Shown here one piece after another: positions 46,656-59,154 of a DNA stretch of 64,000 nucleotides. A model generated the notes under the pieces. That model searched no databases. It was not told the DNA's origin and worked only from the letters and a program-made list of their open reading frames with translations. Position numbers and translations under genes: made by a program. Numbering within the stretch: the first letter of the stretch is position 1; every line of letters starts with the position of its first letter. The stretch lies in the NCBI RefSeq assembly GCF_023278565.1, contig NC_064678.1, positions 5,332,001 through 5,396,000 on the forward strand, given 5' to 3'. Source of the DNA: Colletotrichum lupini. Taxonomy: Eukaryota > Ascomycota > Sordariomycetes > Glomerellales > Glomerellaceae.

Positions 46656-47282
46656 TTTTCTAATCGTAAACAACTGGAAATTGCAGAGCCTACGTCTTTC
46701 ATGGATACATGATTAATAAAAGTTAAGACGCGGGAAGAAATTTCATTTGTAGGTAAATTCGCTTCACTCGAGCCAGGTACTTTTGCAAGTTGGACTTGAT
46801 AGACCTACTTATCCAGAGAATAGCGCAGCTACTCCGAGCAGTATCATACTTCCACTCGGCAGGTGAAACAAGTATACAAGACTGTTCGCTTTTTAGATTC
46901 GAGTCCCTACGAAGTATCTATGCAGAGAAAGCTTACAACGGCTTATTTGGTTTCAGAGACTGACTCTCTAAGCGCCTGCATGCTGAGTTCTTCATACTCC
47001 GAGTGACTTACCACTAACATCCGGAAGAACACAACATGCGAGGAATCTTTGCGGTATAAATTAATTAAATTTCGTCATCTTAGAAAACCATGAGTGGTTA
47101 AAATGAAGTCGAGCTCGACATTTTCGTCTCACTCAATATCAATCGGGTGTCGGCAGCAAATCATCCATGTCGCGTGAACTTATGGCCTGAGAACCCTCAA
47201 GTGCAAATATGACGTGAAACTTGCTAAAAGTCCTTCAACAATCAATTGAGCAATACGACCGGAATTGGGGTCTTCTTAGACT

Positions 47283-47519
47283 CTAAGCTTTGCCGATTGT
47301 CCGGTAGCGTGGAATTTTTGAGGCCGAGATACCCGCAACCCCTGGGCCTGCTGCGCCCCAGAGTGCATGCAACTCGAAAGTTTCCCAGGCTGGATGGGAT
47401 TGCTGAGCAAAAACATCGAGGAGTCGCATTTTCCATGATGACTGTGGAAGCATCTCCTTCACGAAGTCGCATTGACCCGGAATGGAGTGCTTAGCTGTAG
47501 GGACATTCAGTATTTGCTA
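47283..47519 (-). pseudogene. possible unidentified coding remnant
   Basis: About 78 open codons on the minus strand, without an initiating ATG at the start, ending at a TAG. The translation looks protein-like (FVKEMLPQSSWKMRLLDVF, AQQSHPAWETFELHALWGAA) more than the overlapping frames do. I do not recognise a family. It could be one exon or a fragment of a decayed gene. Confidence 0.25.
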
Positions 47520-49047
47520 GTTGTTGGTCCCAGATAGATGGCGGCTGTGTTACGTGCGAGTTTGTCAATACGACACAAGGAAGCATGTTTGCAGTCACTG
47601 TATGGGGGCAGTATTTTATGTAATAATTGGTAACTCAAAGGCCTAGAAGGTCTCGGTCTTTTAGTTCTGTAGAAACCCGTCTGACGACCACCATTGCAGC
47701 TTGCCGTAACGTATCACTGCCGGCCGTGTTCTCCATGTCAATTAACTTGATTGGTGGAAGGGAGCCAGCAAGTATTTGGATGATCAGAGGAGACTACAGT
47801 CGCATCTGAGCCTAATAGTTACATCGGCCGCGTATGGTCCTCATAAGTCCCAACTATCTTGCCCGTTTGAGCTGTGTCACTTGATGCAAACAATTACCAG
47901 GTCCGATTTGATCACTCTTTGCTTTTCCAACACAATGCCAAGCGCTCAGCCACTATGTAGCTTCATGTTGATGGATACCTCCGCAGAGCGGGTTTTCAAA
48001 GCCCATCACGAAGACAAAATATCGATGAGTAAAGTAGACCTAGGCGGCACGGAGGCGTGGAGGGCCAATCGACTGTCACTCGGTCGATTTCAACTACTGT
48101 CCCCACCCTCGAGAGTCGCAAATACGCATAAATAGCGTCAAAATTCTCCCACTCTCTGTTTAGTTTAGCAAGGTTTTGGCGAAGGACGAAAAGGCCATAA
48201 ATCGGAGCCGATGCCGATTATAGGTGACGACAGCAGAAACACAAGGGAAATTTTAGTGCTTTCGTTCGGCCAAGCTTTCTCTAGTATGTAGTTTAAAAGC
48301 CCAAATGTTTCGTCAGCTTCACATTAGACGATCCACACAACCCCTATCTCCCCTGGTGGGATGAAGATGCTACGACGCTCTGGGCTCATCCCGACAATCT
48401 GACTCGTCGGTCCCCTGCGTTGCAGCGAGCACTGTTCTAGAAACGATACCAAGCCGAAATCGCTCTCGGATCACTGAACCTCTTTGTCCATTGCTGGGCT
48501 GACCACCCCGCAAATTTCATGATCTCCACCGTCAACGCTTTGGCGAACTGCACAGTCAACCTCCGTGGCGGTACAAGATGGGGTCATCGGTAAATTAATC
48601 CGCCAACAGGATGAGGCCGGTCTAGAAGGCTCGGTTCCAGAGTAATGAACCCCTTGTGGCCGCGGACTGCCGCTGCGGGGTGCACCCCAGCTAGCAGTCT
48701 ATCCTTGTTAAAGTTCAAAAGCTCGGGATTGGTTGTTTAATCGGGTTTAATCTACGGAGCACCTCCTGTCTGCCGATGGCCGTCTCCACCAATCATGCCT
48801 GGGCTACTCCAGGAGCCCAGCATCTAGCTGAACACGCGGAGAAGGGAGGGAAGACGAAGCTCTCGTGGCTCTGAACTTTCGCATCCAGCCCGTCGGCACT
48901 AGAAGCCTTGTGGGCCTCTTGATTGAAGTACATAAGGGTGAGCCAAGCCGCTCTATAGTTGCCAGTCCGGATGATCTACTCTTAGGCCAACCTTGGGACG
49001 AACCAAGACCACATTCTTTTCCATTCTTCTTCTTTTTACTCGACACC

Positions 49048-50250
49048 ATGAAGTCCTTTCTTACCGCTCTTACCTTCGTCACGGCGGCTCTGGCAGCCAG
49101 CCGCACCTCCGCACCTTCTGGATGCTTGACTGTCAAGAAGTCTGGTGGCCAATACAGCACCATCCAGAAGGCCGTCGACGCCCTTTCCACCACCGACTCC
49201 GCCAAGCAATGCATCTTCATTGACCAAGGCACCTACAGCGAGCAGGTCCTCGTCCCCGCGCGGACGGCTCAGCTCACCATCTACGGATACACGGCCGATA
49301 CGAGCAGCTACGCCGGCAACAAGGTGACCATCACCGCCAAGAAGAGCCAGGCTGACGGCCTCGATAATGACGGCAGCGCCACCCTCCGCATCAAGGCCAA
49401 GAACTTCAAGCTCTACAACGTCAACGTAGCCAACACTTACGGCAAGGGCAGTCAGGCCGTGGCTCTCAGCGCCTACTCTGACAGCGCATTCTACGCCAGC
49501 GCTTTCACCGGGTTCCGGGATACCCTTCTTGCCCAGCAGGGTAACCAGCTTTACTCCAAGTGCCTCATCCAGGGTGCTACGGACTTCATCTTCGGTCAGA
49601 AGGCCATGGCCTGGTTTGAGAAGTGCGATCTTCGCGTTGTGGCTGCTTCTCTCGGCTATGTCACTGGTAAGAAACCAGCTCCACACCGATATCAAGTGAC
49701 AAGACGCTAATAAAAAATAATAGCCAACGGCCGTGCCAGCTCGTCCGATAAGTCCGAATACGTCTTCAACAGCTGCAGCATCGCCGCCGCCTCCGGAAAA
49801 ACCGTCGCCGATGGCGCCTACTACCTTGGCCGTCCCTGGGGCCAGTATGCCCAGGTTGTCTTCCAGAAGACCTCCATGACCGGCGTCATCAACTCCGCGG
49901 GCTGGAAGCAATGGAACGACGGCGACCCTCGCACCGCCAACGTTCTGTTCGGAGAGTACCAGAACACCGGCATCGGATCCCCAGGGCACTCGCGCCAGCT
50001 TCTCCAAGAAGTTGAGCGCTGCCGTCACTCCCGCCAGCATTCTGGGCAGCAGCTACACCAGCGCGGCTTACTACGACTCCGCTTACATGTAAGGGGTGAT
50101 CAGGATTCCCTGGGCTGGAAATGCTTTGGGTTGCTGGGCAGGACCATACTCATTTTCTTCGTACATATTCTTCCACCGAATATATCCTCCAGTTCCGATT
50201 GGAACTTTTGTGAATATCTACCTCTTATGTCGTATATTGTCCCAGTGTAA
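49048..50250 (+). CDS. pectin methylesterase (CE8), C-terminus frameshifted
   Basis: Secreted enzyme that removes methyl esters from plant pectin (family knowledge). Exons 49048-49666 and 49724-50250, with a 57-bp GT-AG intron. A signal peptide covers about residues 1-16. Family motifs in order are GTYSE (61-65), QAVAL (136-140), FRDTL (156-160, where most members have QDTL), DFIFG (179-183, Asp179) and LGRPW (241-245, Arg243). Thus the catalytic Asp158, Asp179 and Arg243 are present, but the conserved Gln of motif III is Arg157. After about residue 293 the frame leaves the expected one at a GGG run (49984-49986): as written it continues to 50250 with an unrelated tail. A one-base offset would give a family-like end stopping at 50092, about 328 residues, the usual fungal length. 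Indel, sequencing error or pseudogenisation are all possible. It lies between two RIP-mutated retroelements. Confidence 0.88.
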
Positions 50251-51387
50251 CTTCACTTCCGCTTGTAGCATGGTTCCCTCGGCATCCGTGATGCAGCGTG
50301 CACTGACTCGTCCCCGCGATCGCTGGCGCTGTTCACCGACAGAAACAGCAAACTCAAAAACGAGTTACTACGCGTCCACTGCCCCAAAATCCCGCGAGAA
50401 AAGATTGAGCTTCTTTTCTGCCCATCGTGGACTGCCCCTGCTAGTTATGGCCCGTGGTGAAACATTGGAAATTGAGGCTTAGTTTCAGGTACAAACGGAC
50501 GGGTGAGAGAAGAAAAAGGGCCTGGGCCGCGCAACATCTGTCCCCGTGCCAAGCGCTATGTTCAGCTGGCGTTACGTGACTTGGTTGACGACTGCCCATG
50601 CCAAAAGAAAATTCTGCCTGTTCGCAATATTGATTTCATTTCTTCCCGACGGAGTTCAGAAGCTCCTTGTTCTGAGAAAGAGGACAAACACGCCATAAGT
50701 TACACCACATATTAAACTCAATCTCGGAATCAAAGCTTCAACAAATTGGCCAGGGCCCAGGCCTGTTGCGAAGCCGAGCTAAGTCTGGTGTTGCAGATGA
50801 GAAAGACTGCTCAATGATCCAAGTTAGCTTAATCGAAACAAATGACTGACAATTTGCACCAGCGCTGCTCGAGTTTCATGCAGAATCGCTTTGTCGCGAA
50901 TTTTCGAATAGCATCGCGGCGAGCATATCGCCGTCTTCGTCAGCATACGCTGTCTATGTTTACAAGCTGAATCCTTCACCTCTGGCGTTATTATATTTTT
51001 ACCAGTGCTAGTCCTGGCCCTTGTTCCGTGACCAGTCTTGACATTTAGTTACGACTCAGTCTTGTATGTGATACTTATAGGAGAACGAATACACTTCATT
51101 TGAGGATCAGGCCACTCAAGTTGCGACGGCTGCCTTTCGATGTTCCAGAGTATGGTCTAGGAATCTAGTTTGACGACCAAACCTTTCAATCTTTTGCTTC
51201 TCTATTTCCTCGGATGAGCATATAGCGACAATTCTACTTGAGGGGAAGTCCTCGAATCCCTTGACCAAAGGGCCTCTTGGGGTCGGTGGACTTCCTTGAC
51301 GCCAATCCAAAGCCTCTCAATGAGGAAAGTACATAAAACCTAATTGCATGGCATTGTTTGCCTCGTCCGTTGCGCTTAAACAAATCT
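50251..51387. other. spacer between pectinesterase and Copia C
   Basis: Ordinary composition, not RIP-mutated. Short open frames without motifs. The left part should include the pectinesterase 3' UTR. Confidence 0.35.
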
Positions 51388-51601
51388 CTACGCCCCCATT
51401 CGCTGCTGCATGGGTTCGTTGAGGAAACCACCCGGATCGATTTCCTCCTCACAATTATACGTGCTATCAGATCTTCTCTCAACATTGCACTCAAGCACCT
51501 TGGGCATCTCTGAATCTCCGGATGGCTCCCTTTCTCGCCATAGAAATCTAGAAATCCAGCTACCATCTCTGAGAATGCCTTGGATGAAACCTGCGTGCTT
51601 T
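51388..51601 (-). pseudogene. possible gene fragment truncated by Copia C
   Basis: A minus-strand frame of about 71 codons runs from the element edge to a TAG (GFIQGILRDGSWISRF, MPKVLECNVERRSD, PGGFLNEPMQQRMGA). It looks like the 3' end of a protein whose upstream part was removed or displaced at the element border. Family not recognised. A different frame is also open here, so strand and frame are uncertain. Confidence 0.25.
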
Positions 51602-51806
51602 TGTTAGTATCCCTATTATAGGGTAGTTAGTTCGAACCGTAGTTAACGAAGAGATTAATTAAACTATATAAATATCTACGTAGTAGGTATAAAAAGGAGG
51701 TTCTAACCGTAGGTTAAGCTAGCTACGATAATTATAAATAGGGCCCCTAATTAGCCCCTACGTAGTCGGCTATATACCGCAGTCGAATTAGACTTCTAAT
51801 CCGATA
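51602..51806 (-). repeat. LTR of Copia C (3' LTR in element orientation)
   Basis: 205 bp, begins TGTTAGTATCCC with the terminal TG intact; ends AATCCGATA. Three bases longer than the LTRs of element A owing to an extra GTA in CTACGTAGTAGG. Confidence 0.87.
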
Positions 51807-54800
51807 CTAACTTTCTCTTTTTTTTATTAATTTAATTACTATAGTTAGAGGTATAATTCGACCTCGAGCCCGTTTACTAAGTCGTCTCCTTTTCCCCCTT
51901 TTCTTTACTCTTTTTATATAACCTATCCCTCTATTTATATAATAACTTTTTTACTACTTACGAATTACTCTAATCCCTTATTTAGTACTACTTTTATAAA
52001 AGCGTCTACGAGGTTATCTTTATTATTAATCTAATAGATCTTAAGTATTTCGCGCCTTTTATATAATTACCTAAGGGCTATAATATTAATTATAAGCCTC
52101 TTTTCTTTCGTCGTTCCTAATTTAACGAGGTATTCGTATAGCGAATAAGAATCGGTATAAATAACTATTAGAATAAGTAAAAGGCTAATTCGATTAGTAA
52201 TCTTCTTTAGCGTTATTAAAATTATATAAAAGACGTTAACGCCGTTAATTATACTATAAACCTCCGATACTAGTATACTTCTTATTACCCGCTTACTTTT
52301 AGTTAACGAGTAATAGATTATATTACCGTATATAGTAAATTCGCTCTCGCTTATACTCTCGTTAACTAGGATAATAATATACCCTAATTACGAAGTAAGG
52401 TCGTTATTATTCGTAAATAACCTATTAATAAAGACGTAGAGCTTATTAATCATAAGGTCGATTAAGTAATAAAGGAGACCTCGATCGAGATTTGTTTATT
52501 ACTATTTAAGCCGCTTATTAAGTACCTCGACGTTTTATTTAATTAGATTTATAGCCTACGCTACCCTAGTATAGTTAAAAATTACCTCGGGCTAATAAAT
52601 ACTTATAATATATACCCCTCGTACGAGCTTAGCCTTATACCGCTTTTTAATATTAATTACGTTCGGATTAACGAGGTTAATCTTCTCGCCCTACCCCTTT
52701 TATTAAAAAACGACGTTTTCCCCGTTAATTATAAAAATCCCGCTATTAAATACTAAGGGGGTATTTATTATAAGGACCTCTTTTAGCTTTGTTATAAAGC
52801 CCGCTTTCTAGAGCTCCTTATCCTCCTTTTTTATAAAGTTAATATCGGATAGGCTTAATATATCGTTAGTTTATATTCTAACGATCCTAAATTAGTTACC
52901 TTCGTGCTCCGTAACTAATAAGCACGGGTCGTATATAGAGGTAAATATTAATAGTTAATTAATATAAAAATCGTAGTAAATAGCTTACTAATAAGTACCC
53001 GATTTTGCGAGCTTATATAGTGGCTTAAGCACTTTAATAATCGTACTTTTTAAGTACTTACTAGCCATTTCCTTTAGTAAATAGGCTAGGATTTTCCTTA
53101 TGAGCCCTGTGGCTGATTAAGTATAGGCCTAGGTAATATTACGGCTCTAAATCTCGTATCCCTTCTTCTGTAGTAATACTATTATTATTATTATTAATCG
53201 TTAACTATAGTGCTATATAATAGGCGATTATATAAGTAGCGTTACTTTTTTAACGTCGCCGTACCCTTAAATTACGTATCTAGACTTTTCGTACGGCTGG
53301 GGTGTTCCTTTCCCTTTAATCTTACGAACTATTCGTAATTTAAATATATAGAGGTTTATATATTTTTCTAGGTCGTATAAGATAAATCGATAGACCCCTC
53401 GATCGCAAAAAGTATCTATTTCGATAAGATCTAATCCCTTATACGGCTTTTTAATAATTATAATTACGCCTTTTTTACGTAGTTTAACCACTAGCTCGAA
53501 ATTAGCTTTCTCTTTTACTATATAAAAAGTATTAATTACCTCGTCGCTAATAATAAATTACCGCGTTAAGGCTTACCGTCGTAATCTTTTACGACGTCTC
53601 GCTAGTAGTATTAGTACCCTTTTAATAATTTCCTCTTCCTCGTCGTCTATTAGTACTACTACGACGATTTTATTAAAGATAATTTCCTATATCTCTACTG
53701 CGGGTTATGTAGTTTCCCCTAGCTCTTTTTCTTCTTATAAGTTAGAAATTACCTTATTAAGATCTATATAGTACGGTCTAACTACTATAATTAACACTTC
53801 GAGTAGCTAATTACGATCTCTCGTAACTATATAAAAGCGCTCGTTAATAGAAATAAACTTATATAGCTTAGCTTATTATTAAGTAATTTTGCGCTATACT
53901 CGTATATCCGAATTTAGTAATATATTTAAATTATCCCCTATATTAGGCCTATTGCGCGTAGTAATTACTTTATTAACTTACTTTTTTATACTTACCTCGC
54001 GCAGTGCCCGTATTACTTTTTTAACTACTCGGGCTCGTTAGCTTACGCTTAGTAATAATAGCAAGGCTAAGGTCGTTTTTAAATATATTCTAAATACTAA
54101 TAGCGTTAATATAAGTCCATTAGGCCCTATAGTATCGTTTTAGTATTTAAGTACTATCTAAAGGCATTTGTTATTAATAGAATCCGGATTTTCCTTTTTA
54201 ATAATTCTAAACGCCCTTTTTAATTATTAGTATACCCTTTTTACCTTTTTAATACTATAGTGCGCTTTAACGGGTACGACTTTTAGCTATATACCGTAGG
54301 CCGTCGTATTATCCTTAAATTTTACTAATTTAAAACTAGTACTAGCGTCGGTTCTAATACTATCTAACGGTCCCTAGTATATATCGATCTAGCTTTTTCG
54401 TAAGGCTGCCCATACTATTTTTACTTATAAATCCCGGAGGAATTGCTTTATTTAGAAAGATATAGCTACGTCGATTATATATAGTACTAGCCGACTATTT
54501 AAGTAAAAAATATTAACGACGATTTCTTAGTTAATGTTAAGCTTATTACGCAATTTAAATTTAAATCTACGTGGGCTCTACGTATTTATTTAGTATTAGT
54601 AATATACTTTTATTAACTACTCTAGCGCCCCTATTTCGATATTATTATTACCTAATTACTTTAAAAGGTTATATAGCCTCGTAACTAACGGGTACCCAAA
54701 TCTTTAGTATAGTTTTCTAAGCTTATTTTCTATTAAGTAATTAATTAATTTTATATTATTAGTAAGCTTTATAAACGCATACCCCTATCGTCGTTCGACT

Positions 54801-55667
54801 ATTTCGAAGTGCTTATTACTGAAGATTCTATTCCTCGTATTATCGAATATAATACCTAGTCGATTTATATCTTTTAGATATAGGAGAAATAGGGTATTAA
54901 CAAGTAAAATATAGAAAGTTATCGTTCCGAAGTATATCTTTACTTTTATTATACCTAGGGCGACGATTTCCTTACTTAGGCCGAAACTAATCTTTATAAT
55001 ACTTATTATTAATATATTAAGCGTTACTAGCGCGATCTTTTATAGTACTTAGAATTACTCTTTTTTTTTAATTAACTATTATAATACCCTAGTGTTTAGG
55101 ATAATCTTATAAAAACCGTCTAGGCCGTACCTTTCGCTCGCGTAAAATACTTATATAAGCTTAGTATTCGAGGGATCTAAGTAATATAAAAAGGACCCCT
55201 CTAGCTACTCTTAGATTTACTTAGTACTATGTTCTTTTTTTTTAGATATTAAAAAAGATAGCGTCTTTTTTTTAATTATTAAGAGAATGGGCTTTGGCCT
55301 TATTAAATTCGCCCTTTTAGCCGCCTCTATATCTATTATCTAAGGGACCTTCCCTTACTATTTATAAATAAAAGCTTATTTATTAAGAGCTTTTACTACC
55401 TTTTATTCGTTTAGCCTCGTATATCCTCTAGAGGCTAACGGGGTAAAAAAAGAGTAATTAATATCGTCGATTTCGTTATAATCTAATTTGTTAGTATAGG
55501 GGGTAAGATCTTTTTTATTTTCTAAATCTCCTATAAGGGGTATATGCTTTAGGCTACTACTTTAGCTACTATTACTAAGTTCCGTGCCCCCAGATTTGCC
55601 CTTATATATAATAAGGAATTAGTTAAACTAATAAGGGCTAGTTTTACTATCTATTACCCTCGACTTT

Positions 55668-56181
55668 TCTAGCACGTATAGCTTTAACGAGGTAATGCGG
55701 GATATTCTTATAAAGAATATAAAAAGTGAATATTCATATAGAAGCAAGAATATATGAATATAGGGGATATAAGCGTATATAAAAGAGGTTTTTGTAGTAA
55801 AGAGAGTAATATAGTTGAATTACTATATGAGAAGTTGCTTACTTAACGAAAGGTCTAGGTAGGCAAATACACGCCTACATATAGGTATAAAAACCTCCTA
55901 CTAGAATATTCCATTGCTTATTAATTATGATATAATTAATAAGCGTATACGTAAGTGAATGCGTAATCGTAGTACGTAATTCCGCCTCGAGTAAATTCGA
56001 GATTATTCAGTTACCTTCCAGTACTTTCCATTGCTCACGTAAGCTTATATAAGCAGTATTGCTTACATAATCAACACCTATAATAATCTATAGAAATCGT
56101 AGATTAATATGGTATATAGTTTGCTTACGTAATATTGATAATAAGGCGAATAATAAGGTAAACAAAGTTACTTTCGTAACA
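55668..56181 (-). mobile_element. nested LTR-like insertion (possible solo LTR) in Copia C
   Basis: 514 bp absent from element A at the matching place (A reads straight through CGACTTTTTATATT). It is flanked by a 5-bp duplication ACTTT (55663-55667 and 56182-56186). In minus orientation it begins TGTTACGAAAGTAAC, a plausible LTR start; the other end (CGTGCTAGA) is less canonical. It has no coding capacity and contains internal inverted sequences. It is less uniformly TA-converted than its host, suggesting later arrival. Confidence 0.6.
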
Positions 56182-58949
56182 ACTTTTTATATTATTCGTA
56201 CGATTTAGTACGCTCTTTTTTAAAGTAGTTACTTAATTAATATTTATCCTTTTTATAAATATAGTATTACTTCTTTTATTACCCTACTCGTAAGTTAAAT
56301 CTCTACTTATTTAACGAATCTAGGCCTCTTTATTAGCGATTACCGTATCTAGCCTCTTTTCCCTTCTTATTATACGTTCGATCGACTTAATATTATTAAT
56401 AAGGGCCGTCGTATGCTTAGAAATAGGTTTAGTATAGTGTTCTCGCTTTAATATTAAAGCTAGATCTTAGCCTCGAGCAGAGCGTCTCGTAGTCTTTAAG
56501 TACTTAGTATAGGGTGATTTTTACTTTTAGTATACGCTAGACTATAATATAAAAATATCCGACTTTTTACTCGTTTATCCCCTTATTTAGCTAGGTTTTC
56601 GCTAGCTTATCGATTTAATTAATAAGCTCTTTAAGGATCTTTATTCGTAATTTACCCTCTATTATCCTAGTTATAGATATAAAGAAATCGCTCGTAGCTT
56701 AAATAGGAGCTCTAGGTTCTTATTATAAGTCTTAAAGCGGCTTCGGATTACGTTAATTATACTAAGAAAGTCGTTTTAATTAAGATTATATACTACTTTG
56801 TAGTAGTAATTAGAGGCTTTACTTACGAGTACGATATTAATTACCAAATAGTACTAGTATTCCCTAATTCCGACTTTTTCGTAATAATTATAAAATATCG
56901 TTAAGGTTTTTTATAAGACCTTATACTTCCCCCCAAAGTATAATTTCTCTTTTAAAAAGATCTTTTTAAAGTTTATAAATTACCTCGTATTCGCTATTAG
57001 ATTTTTAGTATTTATATACGAACCCTGTATTACTACGTATTATTAATAACTTCGGGTCGTTTACTTCTTTTTTTATTAACTAATCGGCGCCGAATTTCGT
57101 ATTAATAGCGGTAATAAGTTATAAATCGAAATAGACAGAATTATCGATTATCGTACTTCTAGTACTATATTTTACCCTAGTATATCTTTTTATAACGATA
57201 GATTTTTATTAGTAATTATAAAGAGGAAATCTCAGTCGTTTACCTTTTTTTTAAATTCGTTAAAGCGATTATACGCTCTATTAACCTATGCCTAGTTTTA
57301 TAATACGAATTCCTCTTTTATAATTATTATTATTAGTATTTCGTATAGCTCTTACGATTATAATTACGCTAGTAATACCCCTCGCCCGTAGAGGAATTTA
57401 TTAACTACTTTTATAATTCCTAGGCTTATGCTCGCGAACTATTCGTCTAGCTAGTAACTAAGGTCGTTTATAATCTCGTAAAATAGGGGTTACTCCTATA
57501 GCCCCCTTTTCTTATAAACCTTAGTTAAATAGATTAATACTGCGTTTATTTACTTACCGTTAGGCTAATTCGTAATTCTATATATCCACGTCCCCTAATA
57601 ATCCGGGTTAATATTTACTTATTTATAAAGGATTAGGATTCTATTTAGGATCGGGTTTCGTCCTTTTCTTTTTTACCCTAACTTACTAAGGGTCGTGCTC
57701 TAGCTTATGCCCGTATTAGTAATTACTAGCGTATTTAATTTTAATAAAGATATATCTAATCCGCGCGCTAGTTATAATAAATCCGTGCTTTTACTACTTA
57801 ACGAATTTATCGGGGTCTAAAAGATTCCCGCTTCCTCTTACTATCTCGCTACTACTCTCGTTTTTATTATTTTTAGTAATTATTACTACTTTTCTAAATT
57901 ACTAACTATCGTACTTACTAAGATCTTCCTTTTTATTTAATAAAAAAGGGTAGGTTTTAGTAGTTTCTTTTAATAATAATAATAGTAGACGTTTATATTA
58001 CTATAAAAGAATATAGTAATTAGTCTCGGGATCTTTACCAGTTATTAATTTTCGTTATCCTATATACTTCTAGCTTCCTAAGCCTCGTACTCTTTATAAT
58101 TTCTAAATAGCTTTTTTAGTTAATTTCTCGAAATTAGTAATCTCGCGCCAGGAGCTAGTATAAAAAAGAAGCCCTTTAGCGGCCCTTTAGAGGATTCTTT
58201 TTTTTTCCCCTTAGATCCTCGTTTTTTTAGCTTTTTCTTAGGCTAATAGTAACTCTAGCGGGAGGTCGTAGGACTACTTTAGGGTAGCTACCTTCTTCTT
58301 AAGTTAATCTCTAAGATCCGTAATACTCTTAGCTCGATACTATTAGGACTTCTAAATCCCCTCCTCTTTTATTAAACCGTTCCTTATATTATATTCCTAA
58401 GTAATACTTAGGGGGTAGTTAAGGGAGCTACGAGGAGGTTATTTAAATCGCGGGCTTAAAGTCGTACTCGTAAGGTCCTCGTAATAATAAACTTTCCTAT
58501 ATACTATAAATCTCTTAGCTTAATAACTCCTATAGGGTTACCTTCGCTACTAAATAAGAATATTTATATTTAAAGATCCCCTTCTTCGATCGCGCGGTAC
58601 TTTTTTATATTATACTTTTATTAATTTAACTAGTTAATTTCTAATCACAGGCCGGCTATAAAAAAATCGTTTAATAAAAAAGCTACTCGGGGCGATGGTA
58701 AAAGGCTAGTCGCTTAAGTAGTTTTATTAATTAATATAGTTTAATATAATAAACGTCGACCTTTCGTAAGTAATAAAGGGCTATAATTACTTAATTCCGT
58801 ATAGTATTTAAGAATCGCCCCCTTTTTCGTCTACTTCTATAAAGTTAATTAGTACGAATCTCTTATTCCGTGCGGTATTAAGAAGTCGTCTCTTTTACGT
58901 AGCGAGATACCTTACTAATCTATAATAATAGAATTTAATTACTAATTAG

Positions 58950-59154
58950 TATTAATATCCCTATTATAGGGTAGTTAGTTCGAACCGTAGTTAATAAAGA
59001 GATTAATTAAACTATATAAATATCTACGTAGTAGGTATAAAAAGGAGGTTCTAACCGTAGGTTAGGCTAGCTATAATAATCGTAAATAGGGCCCCTAATT
59101 AGCCCCTGCGCAGTCGGCTGTATGCCGCGGTCGAATTGGACTTCTAATCCGATA
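58950..59154 (-). repeat. LTR of Copia C (5' LTR in element orientation)
   Basis: 205 bp; shares the extra GTA with its partner LTR. Outer part retains GCGCAGTCGGCTGTATGCCG, the inner part is transition-mutated. Confidence 0.87.

Larger units (their letters stand above)
46264..49047. other. non-RIP island between Gypsy B and the pectinesterase
   Basis: Ordinary base composition. It holds the second copy of the two-hairpin repeat (46573-46655) and a possible coding remnant on the minus strand (47283-47519). The right end should contain the pectinesterase promoter. No complete gene recognised. Confidence 0.4.
51602..59154 (-). mobile_element. Ty1/Copia-type LTR retrotransposon C, RIP-inactivated
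   Basis: Second copy of the same family as element A, in the same orientation, with 205-bp LTRs. At 53267-53491 (-) a fragment GVYRFILYDLEKY then KLRIVRKIKGKGTPQPYEKS matches the Copia Pol segment upstream of reverse transcriptase. Differences from element A are overwhelmingly transitions, as expected for independent RIP. It carries a 514-bp nested insertion (55668-56181) and about 180 bp near 58133-58316 that element A lacks. The flanking pentamers (GCTTT at 51597-51601, GTCCA at 59155-59159) do not match, so no target duplication is visible. Confidence 0.87.

Noticed and set aside
46897..46907. GATTCGAGTCC resembling a tRNA T-arm
   Set aside because: No acceptor, D or anticodon arm with the right spacing upstream.
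49036..50040. 334-codon minus-strand ORF across the pectinesterase
   Set aside because: Mirror of a codon-biased gene; it crosses the pectinesterase intron and has no recognisable motifs.
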